A stretch of DNA of 64,000 nt. Origin: Streptomyces sp. Y2F8-2. GTDB taxonomy: Bacteria; Actinomycetota; Actinomycetes; Streptomycetales; Streptomycetaceae. This document shows positions 35,520 through 44,449 of this stretch, piece by piece. The DNA is taken from assembly GCF_014905555.1 (NCBI RefSeq), contig NZ_BNGS01000005.1, positions 620,001 through 684,000 on the forward strand. The letters are read 5' to 3'. The notes under the pieces were generated by a model, which was not told the DNA's origin, ran no database searches, and saw only the letters and a program-made list of their open reading frames with translations. A program made the position numbers and the translations under genes. The first letter of the stretch is position 1, and every line of letters starts with the position of its first letter.

Positions 35520-36338
35520 ATGACGGATGAAGGCTCCTCCATCGACCCCACCAAGCCCAGTATCGCCCGCGTCTACGACTACCTGCTCGGCGGCAAGGAC
35601 AACTACGCCGTGGACCGGGAGATCGGCGACGTGTTCAAACGTGACCTCCCTGGTTCGGTGGCAATCGCCTTCGCCAACCGGGCAGCCCTGATCCGGGCGG
35701 TCGGGGAGATCGCGACGACCACCGACGTACGGCAGTTCATCGACTTGGGCAGTGGTCTTCCGACCGCCGACAACGTCCACCAGGTCGCGCAACGGCACGC
35801 TCCGGAGTCTCGGGTCGTGTACGTGGACATCGACCCCCAAGTGCTGGTCCACGGCCGTGCGCTGTTGGAGGAGAACGACCGGACCCGGTTCGTCCCGGCC
35901 GACGTACGCAACCCCGAAGACGTCCGTACCCACCCGGACACCCTGGAACTGATCGACTTCGATCGTCCCGTCGCCGTCATGTTCAGCGCGATCCTTCACC
36001 ACGTCAACGACGAGGAGGACCCAGCCGGAATCGTCCGCTACTGGCGCGACCACGTGCCGTCCGGCAGCTACTTCTTCGTCAGCCACTTCCGTTCCGGCAA
36101 CAACCCGGAGACAGCGGAGGCCGAGGCAGTCCTCCAGCGGACTTTCGGCCGCGGCCGGTGGCGCACCGACGAGGAGATCGAATCCCTGCTGGACGGCCTG
36201 GAGATCCTCGACCCCGGGATCGTCCCCGCGTCCCGGTGGCGTCCTGACGTGGTCGACAACCCGTGGAACAGCAGCGGCGAACGGGAGCTCACCGTCTGGG
36301 AACGTCTCATCGCCGCCGGCCTGGCCCGTAAGGCCTAG
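35520..36338 (+). CDS. SAM-dependent methyltransferase, DUF574 family
   Basis: A 272-residue protein of a family abundant in Streptomyces (DUF574/Methyltransf_19). It has the opening SIARVYDYLLGGKDNYAVDRE, motif I FIDLGSGLPTADNVHQVA and the acidic SAM-ribose position in VVYVDIDPQVL, then AVMFSAILHHV. Substrates are unknown. ATG 35520 follows GGGGAGGA. It stands alone between secreted enzymes and a stretch of gene remnants. Confidence 0.9.
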   Translation: MTDEGSSIDPTKPSIARVYDYLLGGKDNYAVDREIGDVFKRDLPGSVAIAFANRAALIRAVGEIATTTDVRQFIDLGSGLPTADNVHQVAQRHAPESRVVYVDIDPQVLVHGRALLEENDRTRFVPADVRNPEDVRTHPDTLELIDFDRPVAVMFSAILHHVNDEEDPAGIVRYWRDHVPSGSYFFVSHFRSGNNPETAEAEAVLQRTFGRGRWRTDEEIESLLDGLEILDPGIVPASRWRPDVVDNPWNSSGERELTVWERLIAAGLARKA

Positions 36339-36380
36339 TGCCGCAACAGGCGACATTCGCCCCGTCGCGCGCCCCGGCAC

Positions 36381-36411
36381 GCTCCCCCAAGCTCTTCGAG
36401 CAGGGGGGAGC
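36381..36411. repeat. Streptomyces-type intergenic inverted repeat
   Basis: GCTCCCCC (36381-36388) pairs with GGGGGAGC (36404-36411), and inside it GCTC-TTC-GAGC forms a second stem. This CTCCCCCAAGCTC...GAGCAGGGGGGAG pattern recurs between genes in Streptomyces chromosomes and behaves as a dispersed hairpin element; here it may also act as a terminator for the methyltransferase. Confidence 0.6.
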
Positions 36412-36423
36412 CCCACTCGCCCA

Positions 36424-36700
36424 TCACAAGATCGCGACCCGGACCGCCCACCAGGCGTTCACCAAAGCCGCCTTGCTCGCCTTCTGCGACACGCCGGCAC
36501 TCGCGCGCTCGACGGCCAGCACGAACTGGCGTGGGAACCACCAGTTGAGCACGGGGACGAACCAAGCCACGACGAGCCACTCACGGCGGAAGCGGTGCTC
36601 GCACGGGGCGTCGGGGTACTGCGCGGTTCCGCGGACCCGGCGCTTGGTGGGACGCTACGCGTTCTCGCGCGCCGGTACTGACCGACCTGAATGGGGTGGT
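36424..36700 (-). pseudogene. DUF4328-like membrane protein remnant
   Basis: On the minus strand, one frame reads EHRFRREWLVVAWFVPVLNWW, then FPRQFVLAVERASAGV and LVNAWWAVRVAIL before a stop at 36424-36426. This matches the second half of DUF4328 membrane proteins (WFVPxxNxWFP and TAWW patterns). Upstream in the same frame the conserved RARENA-like segment is interrupted by a TAG at 36655-36657, and the N-terminal helices are missing. Confidence 0.55.
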
Positions 36701-36835
36701 TGCGTGTGGCGGGCATACGTCACCTCCCTCACGCACCGCACCCGATTGATAGCGGTCGGCGATGGACAGCCCTCGAAGGCAGGATGAGCGGCACCCTGGA
36801 GGAGGAGAAGGTGTGACGGCGGGAGAGGGGGCGTG

Positions 36836-37738
36836 ATGCGTACCAGCGACGAGATCTATCACTGGATCCGCTGGGACCCGCGGTTCGACCCGGCCCGGTT
36901 CGTGCTGGGGATCAGCCAGCGCGGGGATGCCTTCAAACGCATCCCGCTGCCTTCCTTCGTGCCCGGAGGCGACATCCCCTGGCATCGGGTGGTGTTCATC
37001 GAGGCGGACGGCGAGGTGGTCTGGGACCGGGCCACGGGTGTGGACCGCATCGACGCGTCGGGCGCCGGCCGGGTGCGGGCCCCGCGAGCGGACCCGGGCT
37101 TCGGCAGGGGCGAACCCGCCGGCGTCCTCGGCGTGTCCCCGACGACCCGCACGGCGGTGGCCTGGATCCCGCCCGCGGAGCTGTGGCCGCCGATCCAGGA
37201 CATCCGCCGGGACTACGATCCACAGATCCACCGCTGGCCCCCGCACGTCAATGTCCTCTTCGGCTTCGTGCCGGAGTCCGACTTCGAGCGGGCCGCCCCG
37301 CTGCTCGCCGCGGCGATGGCCGAGACGCCGGTCTTCACCGCTCGGCTGGACGGGGTGCGCACCTTCCGGCACAGGGCGTACTCCACCGTGTGGCTCGACC
37401 CCGCGGCGGCCGGCACGGCGCCGTGGGCGGACCTGCACAGCGCACTGCAGCAGCGGTTCCCGCACTGTCGTGGGCCCGCCAAGAACTTCACCCCACACCT
37501 TTCCCTGGGCCGGACCCGGGATCCGCAGCGAGTCAGCGCCGACTGCGCCACCCGGCTCGACGCCATGACGGTGACAGTCTGGGAACTCGTCCTGCTCTCA
37601 CGCAGGGGTCAGGGGCCGATGCGGCCACGTGCCACGGTCGCCCTGCGCACGGGCGAGGTCCGCCGGCTGCCCGCACCCGGCCCCGAAGCGCCCGGCCCGG
37701 AGGACACGGCATGGCTCTCCGATATCACCGACAGGTGA
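36836..37738 (+). CDS. DUF504 RNA-repair domain fused to 2'-5' RNA ligase-like 2H domain
   Basis: A 300-residue protein in two parts. Residues 1-90 match the DUF504/MJ1316 'RNA repair' type domain (TSDEIYHWIRWDPRFDPARFVLGI, DIPWHRVVFIEADGEVVWDR). Residues 130-260 form a 2H phosphoesterase/ligase fold with the two histidine motifs HVNVLF and HLSLGR. The combination points to recognition and processing of RNA ends (cyclic phosphates). ATG 36836 is preferred to GTG 36833 because GGGAGAGGGG ends 5 bases before it. Confidence 0.82.
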   Translation: MRTSDEIYHWIRWDPRFDPARFVLGISQRGDAFKRIPLPSFVPGGDIPWHRVVFIEADGEVVWDRATGVDRIDASGAGRVRAPRADPGFGRGEPAGVLGVSPTTRTAVAWIPPAELWPPIQDIRRDYDPQIHRWPPHVNVLFGFVPESDFERAAPLLAAAMAETPVFTARLDGVRTFRHRAYSTVWLDPAAAGTAPWADLHSALQQRFPHCRGPAKNFTPHLSLGRTRDPQRVSADCATRLDAMTVTVWELVLLSRRGQGPMRPRATVALRTGEVRRLPAPGPEAPGPEDTAWLSDITDR

Positions 37739-37746
37739 GGCCATGG

Positions 37747-38001
37747 CAGCTCCTCGGGCGCCAGGTGAACTCCGGCCTGGCGGAATTCCGGGCCGGGCAG
37801 GGGCCCGACCAGCATCCCGTCCACGTCCACAGCCGCCACGGCGCCACCACGGCGCAGCACCAGCGGCGGCGGATGCCCGCCGCCGGTGAGGACGACGTCC
37901 AGGGCGCCTCCGGGGCTCGGGCGGGCGGTGCCGATGACCAAACTGGCGAATCGTCCCGAGTCCGCCTCGAGCAGCGACTGGTTGAGCACGTCGAGCACAC
38001 G
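37747..38001 (-). pseudogene. SpoIIE/PP2C phosphatase fragment
   Basis: The segment RVLDVLNQSLLEADSGRFAS, VLTGGGHPPPLVLRRGG and VGPLPGPEFRQAGVHLAPEEL is the middle to late part of an actinobacterial SpoIIE-type PP2C phosphatase. The beginning of the domain and the catalytic DG motif (YTDGVTE) are both missing. It is in frame with the GntR fragment upstream, so a chimeric product could be made, but it cannot be an active phosphatase. Confidence 0.6.
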
Positions 38002-38096
38002 GAGCGGCCGGGACTCGACGAGGGTTGGTCCGCGGCGCCGCCGGTGCCGTAACGAAGAGTGCCTTGACGGTTCGGTCGATCCGGGCGTCGACCACC

Positions 38097-38301
38097 GCAA
38101 CTGCTGGGCGAGATCGTTTTCCGTGGGCATCCGGTCGCCCGGCACCAGCCGCGCCTCGGCGATGAACTCGAGGATTCGCTCGGCCACGATTTCGTAACCG
38201 GGGCGGTAGTCACGCTGCTCGTCCGAGTCTTTCGCCGCTGCTGCCGCAGCGGGAGAGGCCTGCGCAGGCAGGGCCGCTGCGATCGCGGGCGTGTCGTTCA
38301 T
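38097..38301 (-). pseudogene. GntR regulator N-terminal fragment
   Basis: Starting at ATG 38301, the frame encodes an Ala-rich leader and then YEIVAERILEFIAEARLVPGD with RMPTENDLAQQL, the first half of a GntR winged helix. The recognition helix (GVSRTVVREA) and the rest are absent. The frame changes character at about 38097 and runs into the SpoIIE-like fragment. Confidence 0.6.
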
Positions 38302-38554
38302 CTGTCCTGCCTCCGGGAGTGACTGCGACGAGTGCATTGCCCAGGTCTGCGAGCGGCACGGCACCACCCTGCCGGCCGCTGCCATCGCCTTCCCCTCCAC
38401 GCATCCCAGCGTCGTCAACGTCACCCTTGGCATGCGAACTCCGGAGCAGGTGGAGCGGAACGTGGATCTGCACCGGAGCGCCGTCCCCCAGGCTCTCTGG
38501 GACGACCTCAGGAGCCAAGGGTTGATCAGGCCCGACGCTCCACCTCCGTCGTGA
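38291..38554 (+). pseudogene. C-terminal remnant of an aldo-keto reductase
   Basis: The frame CERHGTTLPAAAIAFPSTHP, SVVNVTLGMRTPEQVERNVD and VPQALWDDLRSQGLI corresponds to the last 80 residues of a D-threo-aldose/L-fucose dehydrogenase-type aldo-keto reductase. The TIM-barrel core and catalytic residues are missing. It overlaps the GntR fragment on the other strand by a few bases, as expected for a junction of deletions. Confidence 0.65.
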
Positions 38555-38714
38555 GGTGAGCCCGCACCCTTTGTGGTGGACGTCTACATCGACGGCAGCC
38601 TCGTGCCCAGTCGGCGGCTGCCGGTGAGGCGGAAAGGCTGAGGGCGGCGAAGGTCCCAGGGGCTGGTCGGTGGCGGGAGCGGGTGTGGTCTGGCCATGCC
38701 TCCGCGTGTCACCG

Positions 38715-39620
38715 TCAGGGTGTTCGGGCCGCGGCGGTGTCGCGGAGGAGGCCGGCGAAGGTCAGGGCGGCGGGGGTGAGCGAGTGGTCGGCCATGCGAA
38801 CCAGGAGGATGCGGCGGACGGGGGCCGGCGGCTGGAGGGGCAGGACGTCGACGCCGGGTCGGATGCCCTCCAGGGCCAGGGTGGGGGCGAGGGCGACGCC
38901 GATGCCGGCGGCGACCATGGCCTGGGCTTCCTGGTAGTCGTGGGCCTCGTAGGCGATGTGGGGCTCGAAGCCGACGGCGCGGCAGCCGCGGACGAGGGCT
39001 TCGGCCACCGGGTGATGGTCGGCGCGGGTGATCCAGGGGTCGTGTGCGAAGTCGGCGAGTGAGGCGGCGGCGCGGCCGGCGAGTGGATGGTGGTCGCTGA
39101 CGAGAAGGGCCGGCGGGTCATCGAGGAGAGGGGTGATGACGATGTCCTCCCGGTCGATTCGGCTCCAGTCGTAGTCCCACATCAGCGACATCTCGATCTC
39201 CCGGTTCTCCAGCATCGTCCAGAGTCCGGCGATCCGGGCGCTGCGGACGGTCAGCCGTACGTCGGGGTGGGCGTCCCGGAAGGCGATCACGGCATGCGGG
39301 AGGAGCGAGGCGCCGACGGTGGGGAAGGTGCCGATGCGCAGTGTGCCCGCGCGCAGTCCGGCGTAGTCGGCGAGTTCGTTTTCCGCGGCCTGCAGTTCCC
39401 GTGCGATCCGTTGCCCTCGTTCGGCCAGCGCCCGTCCTGCGTCGGTGAGGGTGACGCCTCGGGCGTGGCGCTCCAACAGGGGCTGGCCCGCCTCCGTTTC
39501 CAGGCGGCTGATCTGCTGCGACACCGCTGACGGGGTGTAGTTGAGGGCGCGGGCCGTCGCGGTCACCGAGCCGCGCCGGGCGACCTCCGTGAACAGCAGG
39601 ATGCGCCGGACGTCGAGCAT
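38715..39620 (-). CDS. LysR-family regulator
   Basis: A 301-residue LysR protein. The HTH starts MLDVRRILLFTEVARRGSVT with NYTPSAVSQQISRLETE, and a periplasmic-binding-protein type 2 effector domain begins near residue 92 (LRIGTFPTVGASLLP). ATG 39620 follows GGAGGTGG; GTG 39641 is less likely. It is divergent from the prpF-like gene and probably activates it and the transporter in response to a di- or tricarboxylate. Confidence 0.88.
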   Translation of the reverse strand: MLDVRRILLFTEVARRGSVTATARALNYTPSAVSQQISRLETEAGQPLLERHARGVTLTDAGRALAERGQRIARELQAAENELADYAGLRAGTLRIGTFPTVGASLLPHAVIAFRDAHPDVRLTVRSARIAGLWTMLENREIEMSLMWDYDWSRIDREDIVITPLLDDPPALLVSDHHPLAGRAAASLADFAHDPWITRADHHPVAEALVRGCRAVGFEPHIAYEAHDYQEAQAMVAAGIGVALAPTLALEGIRPGVDVLPLQPPAPVRRILLVRMADHSLTPAALTFAGLLRDTAAARTP

Positions 39621-39767
39621 GCCGCCACCTCCAGCGTTCACTTCACCTTAATAGCCATGCAGATTTCCGAGATTGTACTTCACGCTGCCGTAACCCACCG
39701 TGGAGGGCACCACGCACGGCGAGACCGTCGGGTGGACTTCCCTTTCCACGTCTGTGAGGAGTCGGTT
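39621..39767. promoter_or_regulatory. Divergent control region, LysR and prpF-dctA
   Basis: 147 bases between the two starts, with an AT-rich core around 39645-39685 (ACCTTAATAGCC and AGATTGTACTTC). LysR regulators bind such intervals at T-N11-A sites; several candidates fit, so none is singled out. Confidence 0.4.
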
Positions 39768-40886
39768 GTGCTGCGTCTGCAGGGCGAGATGATCCGCGGA
39801 GGAACCAGCAAGTGCTGGATCTTCGACCACCGCGACGTGGCCGCCACGGGCGTGGACGTCGACGCCCTCCTGCTCGCCGCCTTCAACGCCGCCGACCCTC
39901 GCCAGATCGACGGCGTGGGCGGCGCCTCCTCCACCACTTCCAAGGCCGCCGTCGTACAGGCGTCGACCCGACCCGGTGTGGATGTCGAGTACGCCTTCGC
40001 GCAGGTCGGCATCGGCGACGAGCGCGTGGAGTGGGCCAGCAACTGCGGCAACTGCGCCACCGCCGTGGCCCTGTACGCCGTCCACCACGATCTCGTGCCG
40101 ATCGCGTCGGACACCACCACCGTCCGCATGCTCAACGTCAACACCGGGGCCCGCCTCACCGGCACGATCCCCACCCCCGCGGGCATGGCCCCGGAGGAGG
40201 GCACGGCCGTGGTGCCGGGTACCTCGGCGCCCGGCGTGCCGGTCCTGCTCGGGTTTCAGGACCCGGCGGGCTCGACGACCGGCCGCGCCCTGCCGACCGG
40301 CCGGGCACTGGACGAGCTGACCGGACCGGACGGTCCCGTGGAGGCATCCCTGGTGGACGCCGGTGCGCCGGCCGCGCTGTTCGAGGCCAAGGCGTTCGGC
40401 CTCGACGGCACGGAATCCCTCACCGCGTTCGCCACCGCAGTGCCCGCGCTGACACTGCTGCGCCGCCAGGCAGCGCTGGCCATGGGCCTGGCCCGCGAGG
40501 GCGATCCGGTCAGCCACGCGGTGCCGAAGGTAGGCATCGTCGCCCGGCCCGCCCCCTATCGCACCACACAGGGCATACTCGTCAACCAGGACGAGTACGA
40601 CCTGGCCGTGCGCATGGTCTCCATGCACGCCCCGCACCCGGCGATCGGCCTGACCTCCGCCGTGGCCCTGGCCACGGCCGCCGCCACCCCCGGCACCCTC
40701 GCCCACCGCGTCGCCCGGCAGACCGCCGACGGCACGCTGCGCCTGGGCACCCCCGCCGGCGTGGTCACCACCCAAGCCGTCCCCGCACCGGACGGCGCGT
40801 CCCCCACGGTGCTCCTGCACCGCGCCGCCCGGCGTATCGCCCGAGCCGAACTCCTCGTTCCCGTCCTGGAAGGACGCCCCGCATGA
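39768..40886 (+). CDS. PrpF-like isomerase/tautomerase
   Basis: A 372-residue PrpF protein with two-domain diaminopimelate-epimerase-like fold signatures: MIRGGTSKCWIF near the start, GVGGASSTTSKAAVV and NCGNCATAVALYAV, whose Cys is the usual active-site position. Relatives isomerise 2-methylaconitate, trans-aconitate or 4-oxalomesaconate. GTG 39768 was chosen because GAGGAG ends 6 bases before it and the protein match begins there. It overlaps the transporter start by 4 bases, so the substrate is likely the imported acid. Confidence 0.85.
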   Translation: MLRLQGEMIRGGTSKCWIFDHRDVAATGVDVDALLLAAFNAADPRQIDGVGGASSTTSKAAVVQASTRPGVDVEYAFAQVGIGDERVEWASNCGNCATAVALYAVHHDLVPIASDTTTVRMLNVNTGARLTGTIPTPAGMAPEEGTAVVPGTSAPGVPVLLGFQDPAGSTTGRALPTGRALDELTGPDGPVEASLVDAGAPAALFEAKAFGLDGTESLTAFATAVPALTLLRRQAALAMGLAREGDPVSHAVPKVGIVARPAPYRTTQGILVNQDEYDLAVRMVSMHAPHPAIGLTSAVALATAAATPGTLAHRVARQTADGTLRLGTPAGVVTTQAVPAPDGASPTVLLHRAARRIARAELLVPVLEGRPA

Positions 40887-42280
40887 GCCGCAACGACGCC
40901 GCCCCGGGTACCGTCACCGCTCCACCGGGCCGCATCCGCCGGATGCTGTCCCACCTCTACATCCAGTGCCTGATCGCCGTCCTCCTCGGCGCCGCCGTGG
41001 GCGGGCTGTGGCCGTCCTTCGGCGCCGACCTCAAGCCGCTCGGCGACGGGTTCATCGCGCTGGTGAAGATGTTCATCGCGCCGATCATCTTCTGCACGGT
41101 CGTCCACGGCATCGCCTCCATGGGCAACGCCCGCGCGGTCGGCCGTGTGAGCCTGAAGGCTCTGGTCTACTTCGAGGTGCTGACCACCGTGGCCATGGTG
41201 ATCGGCCTGGTCGTCGTCAACGTCGTCAAGCCGGGCAGCGGTCTGCACATCGACCTCTCGACCCTCACCACCAAGGGCCTGCCGCCGGAGGCGACCACGG
41301 CCCACGAGGGCTTCGCCGAGTTCGCCCTCGCCATCATCCCGGCCACCCTGGTCAGTGCCCTGACCGGCAACGAGATCCTGCCGGTGCTGCTGGTGTCGGT
41401 GCTGTTCGGCTTCGGCCTGCACGCCAGTGGGGAGGCGGGCCTGGGCATCGCCCGGGGCATCGAGAAGTTCTCCACGGTCCTGTTCACGCTCATCCGCTGG
41501 ATCATGCGGCTCGCCCCCATCGGCGCGTTCGGCTCGATGGCCTTCACCATCGGCAACTACGGCCTGGGCACCCTGCGCCATCTGGGCCTGCTGGTCGGCT
41601 CGTTCTGGCTGACCGCCCTCTTCTTCGTCCTGGTCGTCCTCGGGACCGTGATGCGCCTGAACGGACTGCGGCTGCTGCCCTTCCTGCGCTACATCAAGGA
41701 GGAGCTGCTGATCGTCCTGGGCACCTCCTCCACCGAGCCCGTCCTGCCGCGCATGATGGCCAAGCTCCAGCACGCGGGTGCCTCGAAACCGGTCGTCGGC
41801 ATCACGCTGCCCGCCGGGTACTCCTTCAACCTCGACGGGACCGCCATCTACCTGACCATGGGCTCCGTCTTCCTCGCACAGGCCCTCGGCATCGACCTCA
41901 GCCTCACCCAGCAACTGACCATGCTCGCCGTCATGCTGCTCACCTCCAAGGGCGCCGCAGGCGTCACCGGCTCCGGCTTCATCGCCCTGGCCGCCACTCT
42001 CAGCGCCGTTCCGCACGTCCCGGTCGCCGCCCTCGCGCTGATCTTCGGCATCGACCGGTTCATGTCCGAAGCCCGCGCCCTGACCAGTCTGGTCGGCAAC
42101 GGCGTCGCCACCCTGGCCGTCGCCCGCTGGGAGGGGGAGCTCGACGAGGACCGTGCCAAGGCCGTCCTGCGCGGCGAGATTCCCTACGCCCCTGCCCCCG
42201 CTCCTTCTGCGGTGCCGGCCGAGACCGGTCCGAAGGAGACACCCGCATCAACCCGCGACCCCGTCCCCGCCGCAGGCTGA
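40883..42280 (+). CDS. DctA-type dicarboxylate:cation symporter
   Basis: A 465-residue DAACS-family membrane protein. Characteristic parts are LVKMFIAPIIFCTVVHGIA, GTSSTEPVLPRMM (helical hairpin 1), PAGYSFNLDGTAIYLTMGSVF (the NLDGT substrate/cation site) and SKGAAGVTGSGFIALAATL (hairpin 2). It imports C4-dicarboxylates such as succinate, fumarate or malate, possibly here an unsaturated tricarboxylate. It is translationally coupled to the PrpF-like enzyme and followed by a strong terminator. Confidence 0.92.
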   Translation: MSRNDAAPGTVTAPPGRIRRMLSHLYIQCLIAVLLGAAVGGLWPSFGADLKPLGDGFIALVKMFIAPIIFCTVVHGIASMGNARAVGRVSLKALVYFEVLTTVAMVIGLVVVNVVKPGSGLHIDLSTLTTKGLPPEATTAHEGFAEFALAIIPATLVSALTGNEILPVLLVSVLFGFGLHASGEAGLGIARGIEKFSTVLFTLIRWIMRLAPIGAFGSMAFTIGNYGLGTLRHLGLLVGSFWLTALFFVLVVLGTVMRLNGLRLLPFLRYIKEELLIVLGTSSTEPVLPRMMAKLQHAGASKPVVGITLPAGYSFNLDGTAIYLTMGSVFLAQALGIDLSLTQQLTMLAVMLLTSKGAAGVTGSGFIALAATLSAVPHVPVAALALIFGIDRFMSEARALTSLVGNGVATLAVARWEGELDEDRAKAVLRGEIPYAPAPAPSAVPAETGPKETPASTRDPVPAAG

Positions 42281-42285
42281 CGTCG

Positions 42286-42333
42286 CGTGGGCGGGCCGGT
42301 CCGGAGCACATGCTCCGGACCGGCCCGCCCACG
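42286..42333. terminator. Strong bidirectional terminator hairpin
   Basis: A perfect inverted repeat of 23 bases (arms 42286-42308 and 42311-42333, starting CGTGGGCGGGCCGG) with only two bases between arms. It lies 6 bases after the dctA-like stop and 54 bases before the convergent GH31 stop, so it can end transcription from both sides. There is no U-tract, as is usual in Streptomyces. Confidence 0.85.
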
Positions 42334-42386
42334 TCTCAAAAGGTCTCCCGACAACTGGCGAAGAGGGCCTCACGCCGGCGCACACG

Positions 42387-44387
42387 TCAGTACATCAGCG
42401 TCCCGGTAAGACGTGACCCGGCGCGGACGAAGACGGGTATGCGCTCGAGCGGAGCGGCGACGCGCAGCGTCTTGCCGCCCTCGTGTTCCGTGCCGCTCGC
42501 GGTGTCGATCCAGCGGGCCCCGTGCGGCAGGTGGACGGTCCGCTCGCGGGCGCCCGCCTCGATCACCGGTGCGACGAGCAGTTCGGGGCCGAGCATGTAC
42601 TGGTCGTCGACGTCCCAGGCGGTCTCGTCGTCGGGGAAGTCGAAGAACAGCGGGCGCATGGGCGGGGCGCCGGTGCGGTGGGTGGTCTCGGCGAGCCCAT
42701 GGAGGTAGGGGCGCAGGCGTTCGCGCAGCAGGAGGTGGTCACGCAGGATCGGGTAGGCCCGCTCGCCGTACGACCAGACCTCGTTGGGGCCGCCGCTCAT
42801 CCGCGCGCTGAAGGGCTGATTGGGCTCGCGGTCGCCGTGCAGGCGCATGACGGGGCTGAAGGTGCCGTACTGGAACCAGCGGATGAGGAGTTCCCGGTAC
42901 GCCGGGTCGTCCGGGTTGCCGCCCAGGAAGCCGCCGATGTCGGTGTGCCACCAGGGGATGCCGCTCATGGCGACGTTCAGACCCGCGCGGACCTGGGCGG
43001 CCAGGGAGTCGAAGGTGGGCAGGATGTCCCCGGACCACAGCGCGACTCCGTGGCGCTGGCTGCCGGCCCAGGCCGAGCGGACCAGGCTCAGCGGCTGGTC
43101 GTCGCCGGTTGCGCGCAGTCCTTCGGCGACGGCGCGGGCGTGCTCGTGACCGTATGCGTTGCCGACCTGCGGGCCCGGTCCGGCGTGGTAGACGGCTCGC
43201 GGCGCGAGACTCGGCGGCAGGTCGGGTTCGCAGGCGTCGAGCCAGAAGGCGGTGACGCCCAGTTGTGTGTAGTTGGCGCGGAGTTGCTCCCACAGCAGGT
43301 GCCGGGCGCGGGGATGCGTCGCGTCGTAGTACGCCATCGGCAGGGAGCGCTGGTCACCGCCGCGCGCCGGCCAGTGGTGGCGCAGCAGGCCGCCGTGGCT
43401 GTCGCGGACCAGGCCGCCGCAGGCGCGCAGGGCCTCGTAGTTGGCGCTGTCGTCCTGCAGGGTGGGCCAGACGGACACGACGAGACGTACGCCGAGGGAG
43501 CCCAGCTCCCTGGTCATGGCAGCGGGGTCGGGCCAGTCCTCGGGGTCGAAGGACCAGTCGCCCATGCGGGTCCAGTGGAAGAAGTCGCAGACGATGACGG
43601 ACAGCGGCAGGCCGCGGCGGTGGTGCTCACGGGCGACGGCGAGGAGTTCGTCCTGTGTGCGGTAGCGCAGCTTGGACTGCCAGAAGCCGCTCGCCCAGTC
43701 GGGCAGCACGGGTGGGTGGCCGGTGGCGTCGGCATAGGCGGCCATGATCTCGGCGGGGGTGTCGCCCGCGACGATCCAGTAGTCGATCTGGCGGGTCTGC
43801 TCGGCGACCCAGCGGGTGGCGTCCGCGGCGAGTTCGACGCGGCCCGTGGCGGGGTTGTTCCACAGCAGTCCGTAGCCGCGGGAGGAGTGCAGGAAGGGGA
43901 TCGAGACGACGGTGTTGCGCTGGACCAGGTCGATGACGCGGCCCTTGTGGTCCAGGCCGCCGTGCGGCTGCTGGCCCAGGCCGTGGATGCGCTCGCCGTC
44001 GTAGCCTTCGAAGGTCTGCTCGGCGGTGTAGGTGCCGTCGCCGCGCGGGGTGTGGACGCGGGGGCCGGGACAGCCGTGGTACGGCCGCTTCTCGGCCAGC
44101 AGTTCGCGGGCGTCCTGCCCCTCCCCGGTACGCAGGAAGTGCAGTCGCCCGTCCCCGTCGGCCTCCACGGTGATGCGTCCGTTGACCAGGCGGGCTGTAC
44201 CGTCCTCGCGGACGTGCACCTCGGCCTCGCCCGCGTCCCGCACCGGCAGGTCGAGCGCCCAGCTCAGTTCGTCGTCGATGGTGTCGGCCGCCGCACGTAC
44301 CCGGACCGCGTGCGGGCCCCAGGGTACGACGCGCAGCACCTCCCCCTGGGTGCGGCGCTCGATCCCGGCCTCGACGTGCTGATACAT
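42387..44387 (-). CDS. GH31 alpha-xylosidase/alpha-glucosidase
   Basis: A 666-residue cytoplasmic GH31 enzyme. It has an N-terminal beta-sandwich, then the barrel with nucleophile D384 in AFWLDACEPDL and acid/base D454 in ALWSGDILPTF, preceded by VIVCDFFHWTRMGDW. The sequence around the nucleophile differs from the WxDMNE of alpha-glucosidases and is of the XylS/alpha-xylosidase-like kind. No signal peptide. ATG 44387 follows GGAAGGAA. Placed with GH3, GH42, GH5 and GH29 genes, it most likely removes xylose from xyloglucan oligosaccharides. Confidence 0.85.
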   Translation of the reverse strand: MYQHVEAGIERRTQGEVLRVVPWGPHAVRVRAAADTIDDELSWALDLPVRDAGEAEVHVREDGTARLVNGRITVEADGDGRLHFLRTGEGQDARELLAEKRPYHGCPGPRVHTPRGDGTYTAEQTFEGYDGERIHGLGQQPHGGLDHKGRVIDLVQRNTVVSIPFLHSSRGYGLLWNNPATGRVELAADATRWVAEQTRQIDYWIVAGDTPAEIMAAYADATGHPPVLPDWASGFWQSKLRYRTQDELLAVAREHHRRGLPLSVIVCDFFHWTRMGDWSFDPEDWPDPAAMTRELGSLGVRLVVSVWPTLQDDSANYEALRACGGLVRDSHGGLLRHHWPARGGDQRSLPMAYYDATHPRARHLLWEQLRANYTQLGVTAFWLDACEPDLPPSLAPRAVYHAGPGPQVGNAYGHEHARAVAEGLRATGDDQPLSLVRSAWAGSQRHGVALWSGDILPTFDSLAAQVRAGLNVAMSGIPWWHTDIGGFLGGNPDDPAYRELLIRWFQYGTFSPVMRLHGDREPNQPFSARMSGGPNEVWSYGERAYPILRDHLLLRERLRPYLHGLAETTHRTGAPPMRPLFFDFPDDETAWDVDDQYMLGPELLVAPVIEAGARERTVHLPHGARWIDTASGTEHEGGKTLRVAAPLERIPVFVRAGSRLTGTLMY

Positions 44388-44449
44388 GGGCGGGCGGTTC
44401 CTTCCGATGAGAGTGGTGAGAGCGACACGGCGGGGGCCTGAGCACGGCC

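Noticed and set aside
36339..36787. Plus-strand frame after the DUF574 methyltransferase
   Set aside because: No start signal or similarity; it crosses the hairpin repeat and lies antisense to a better DUF4328-like match.
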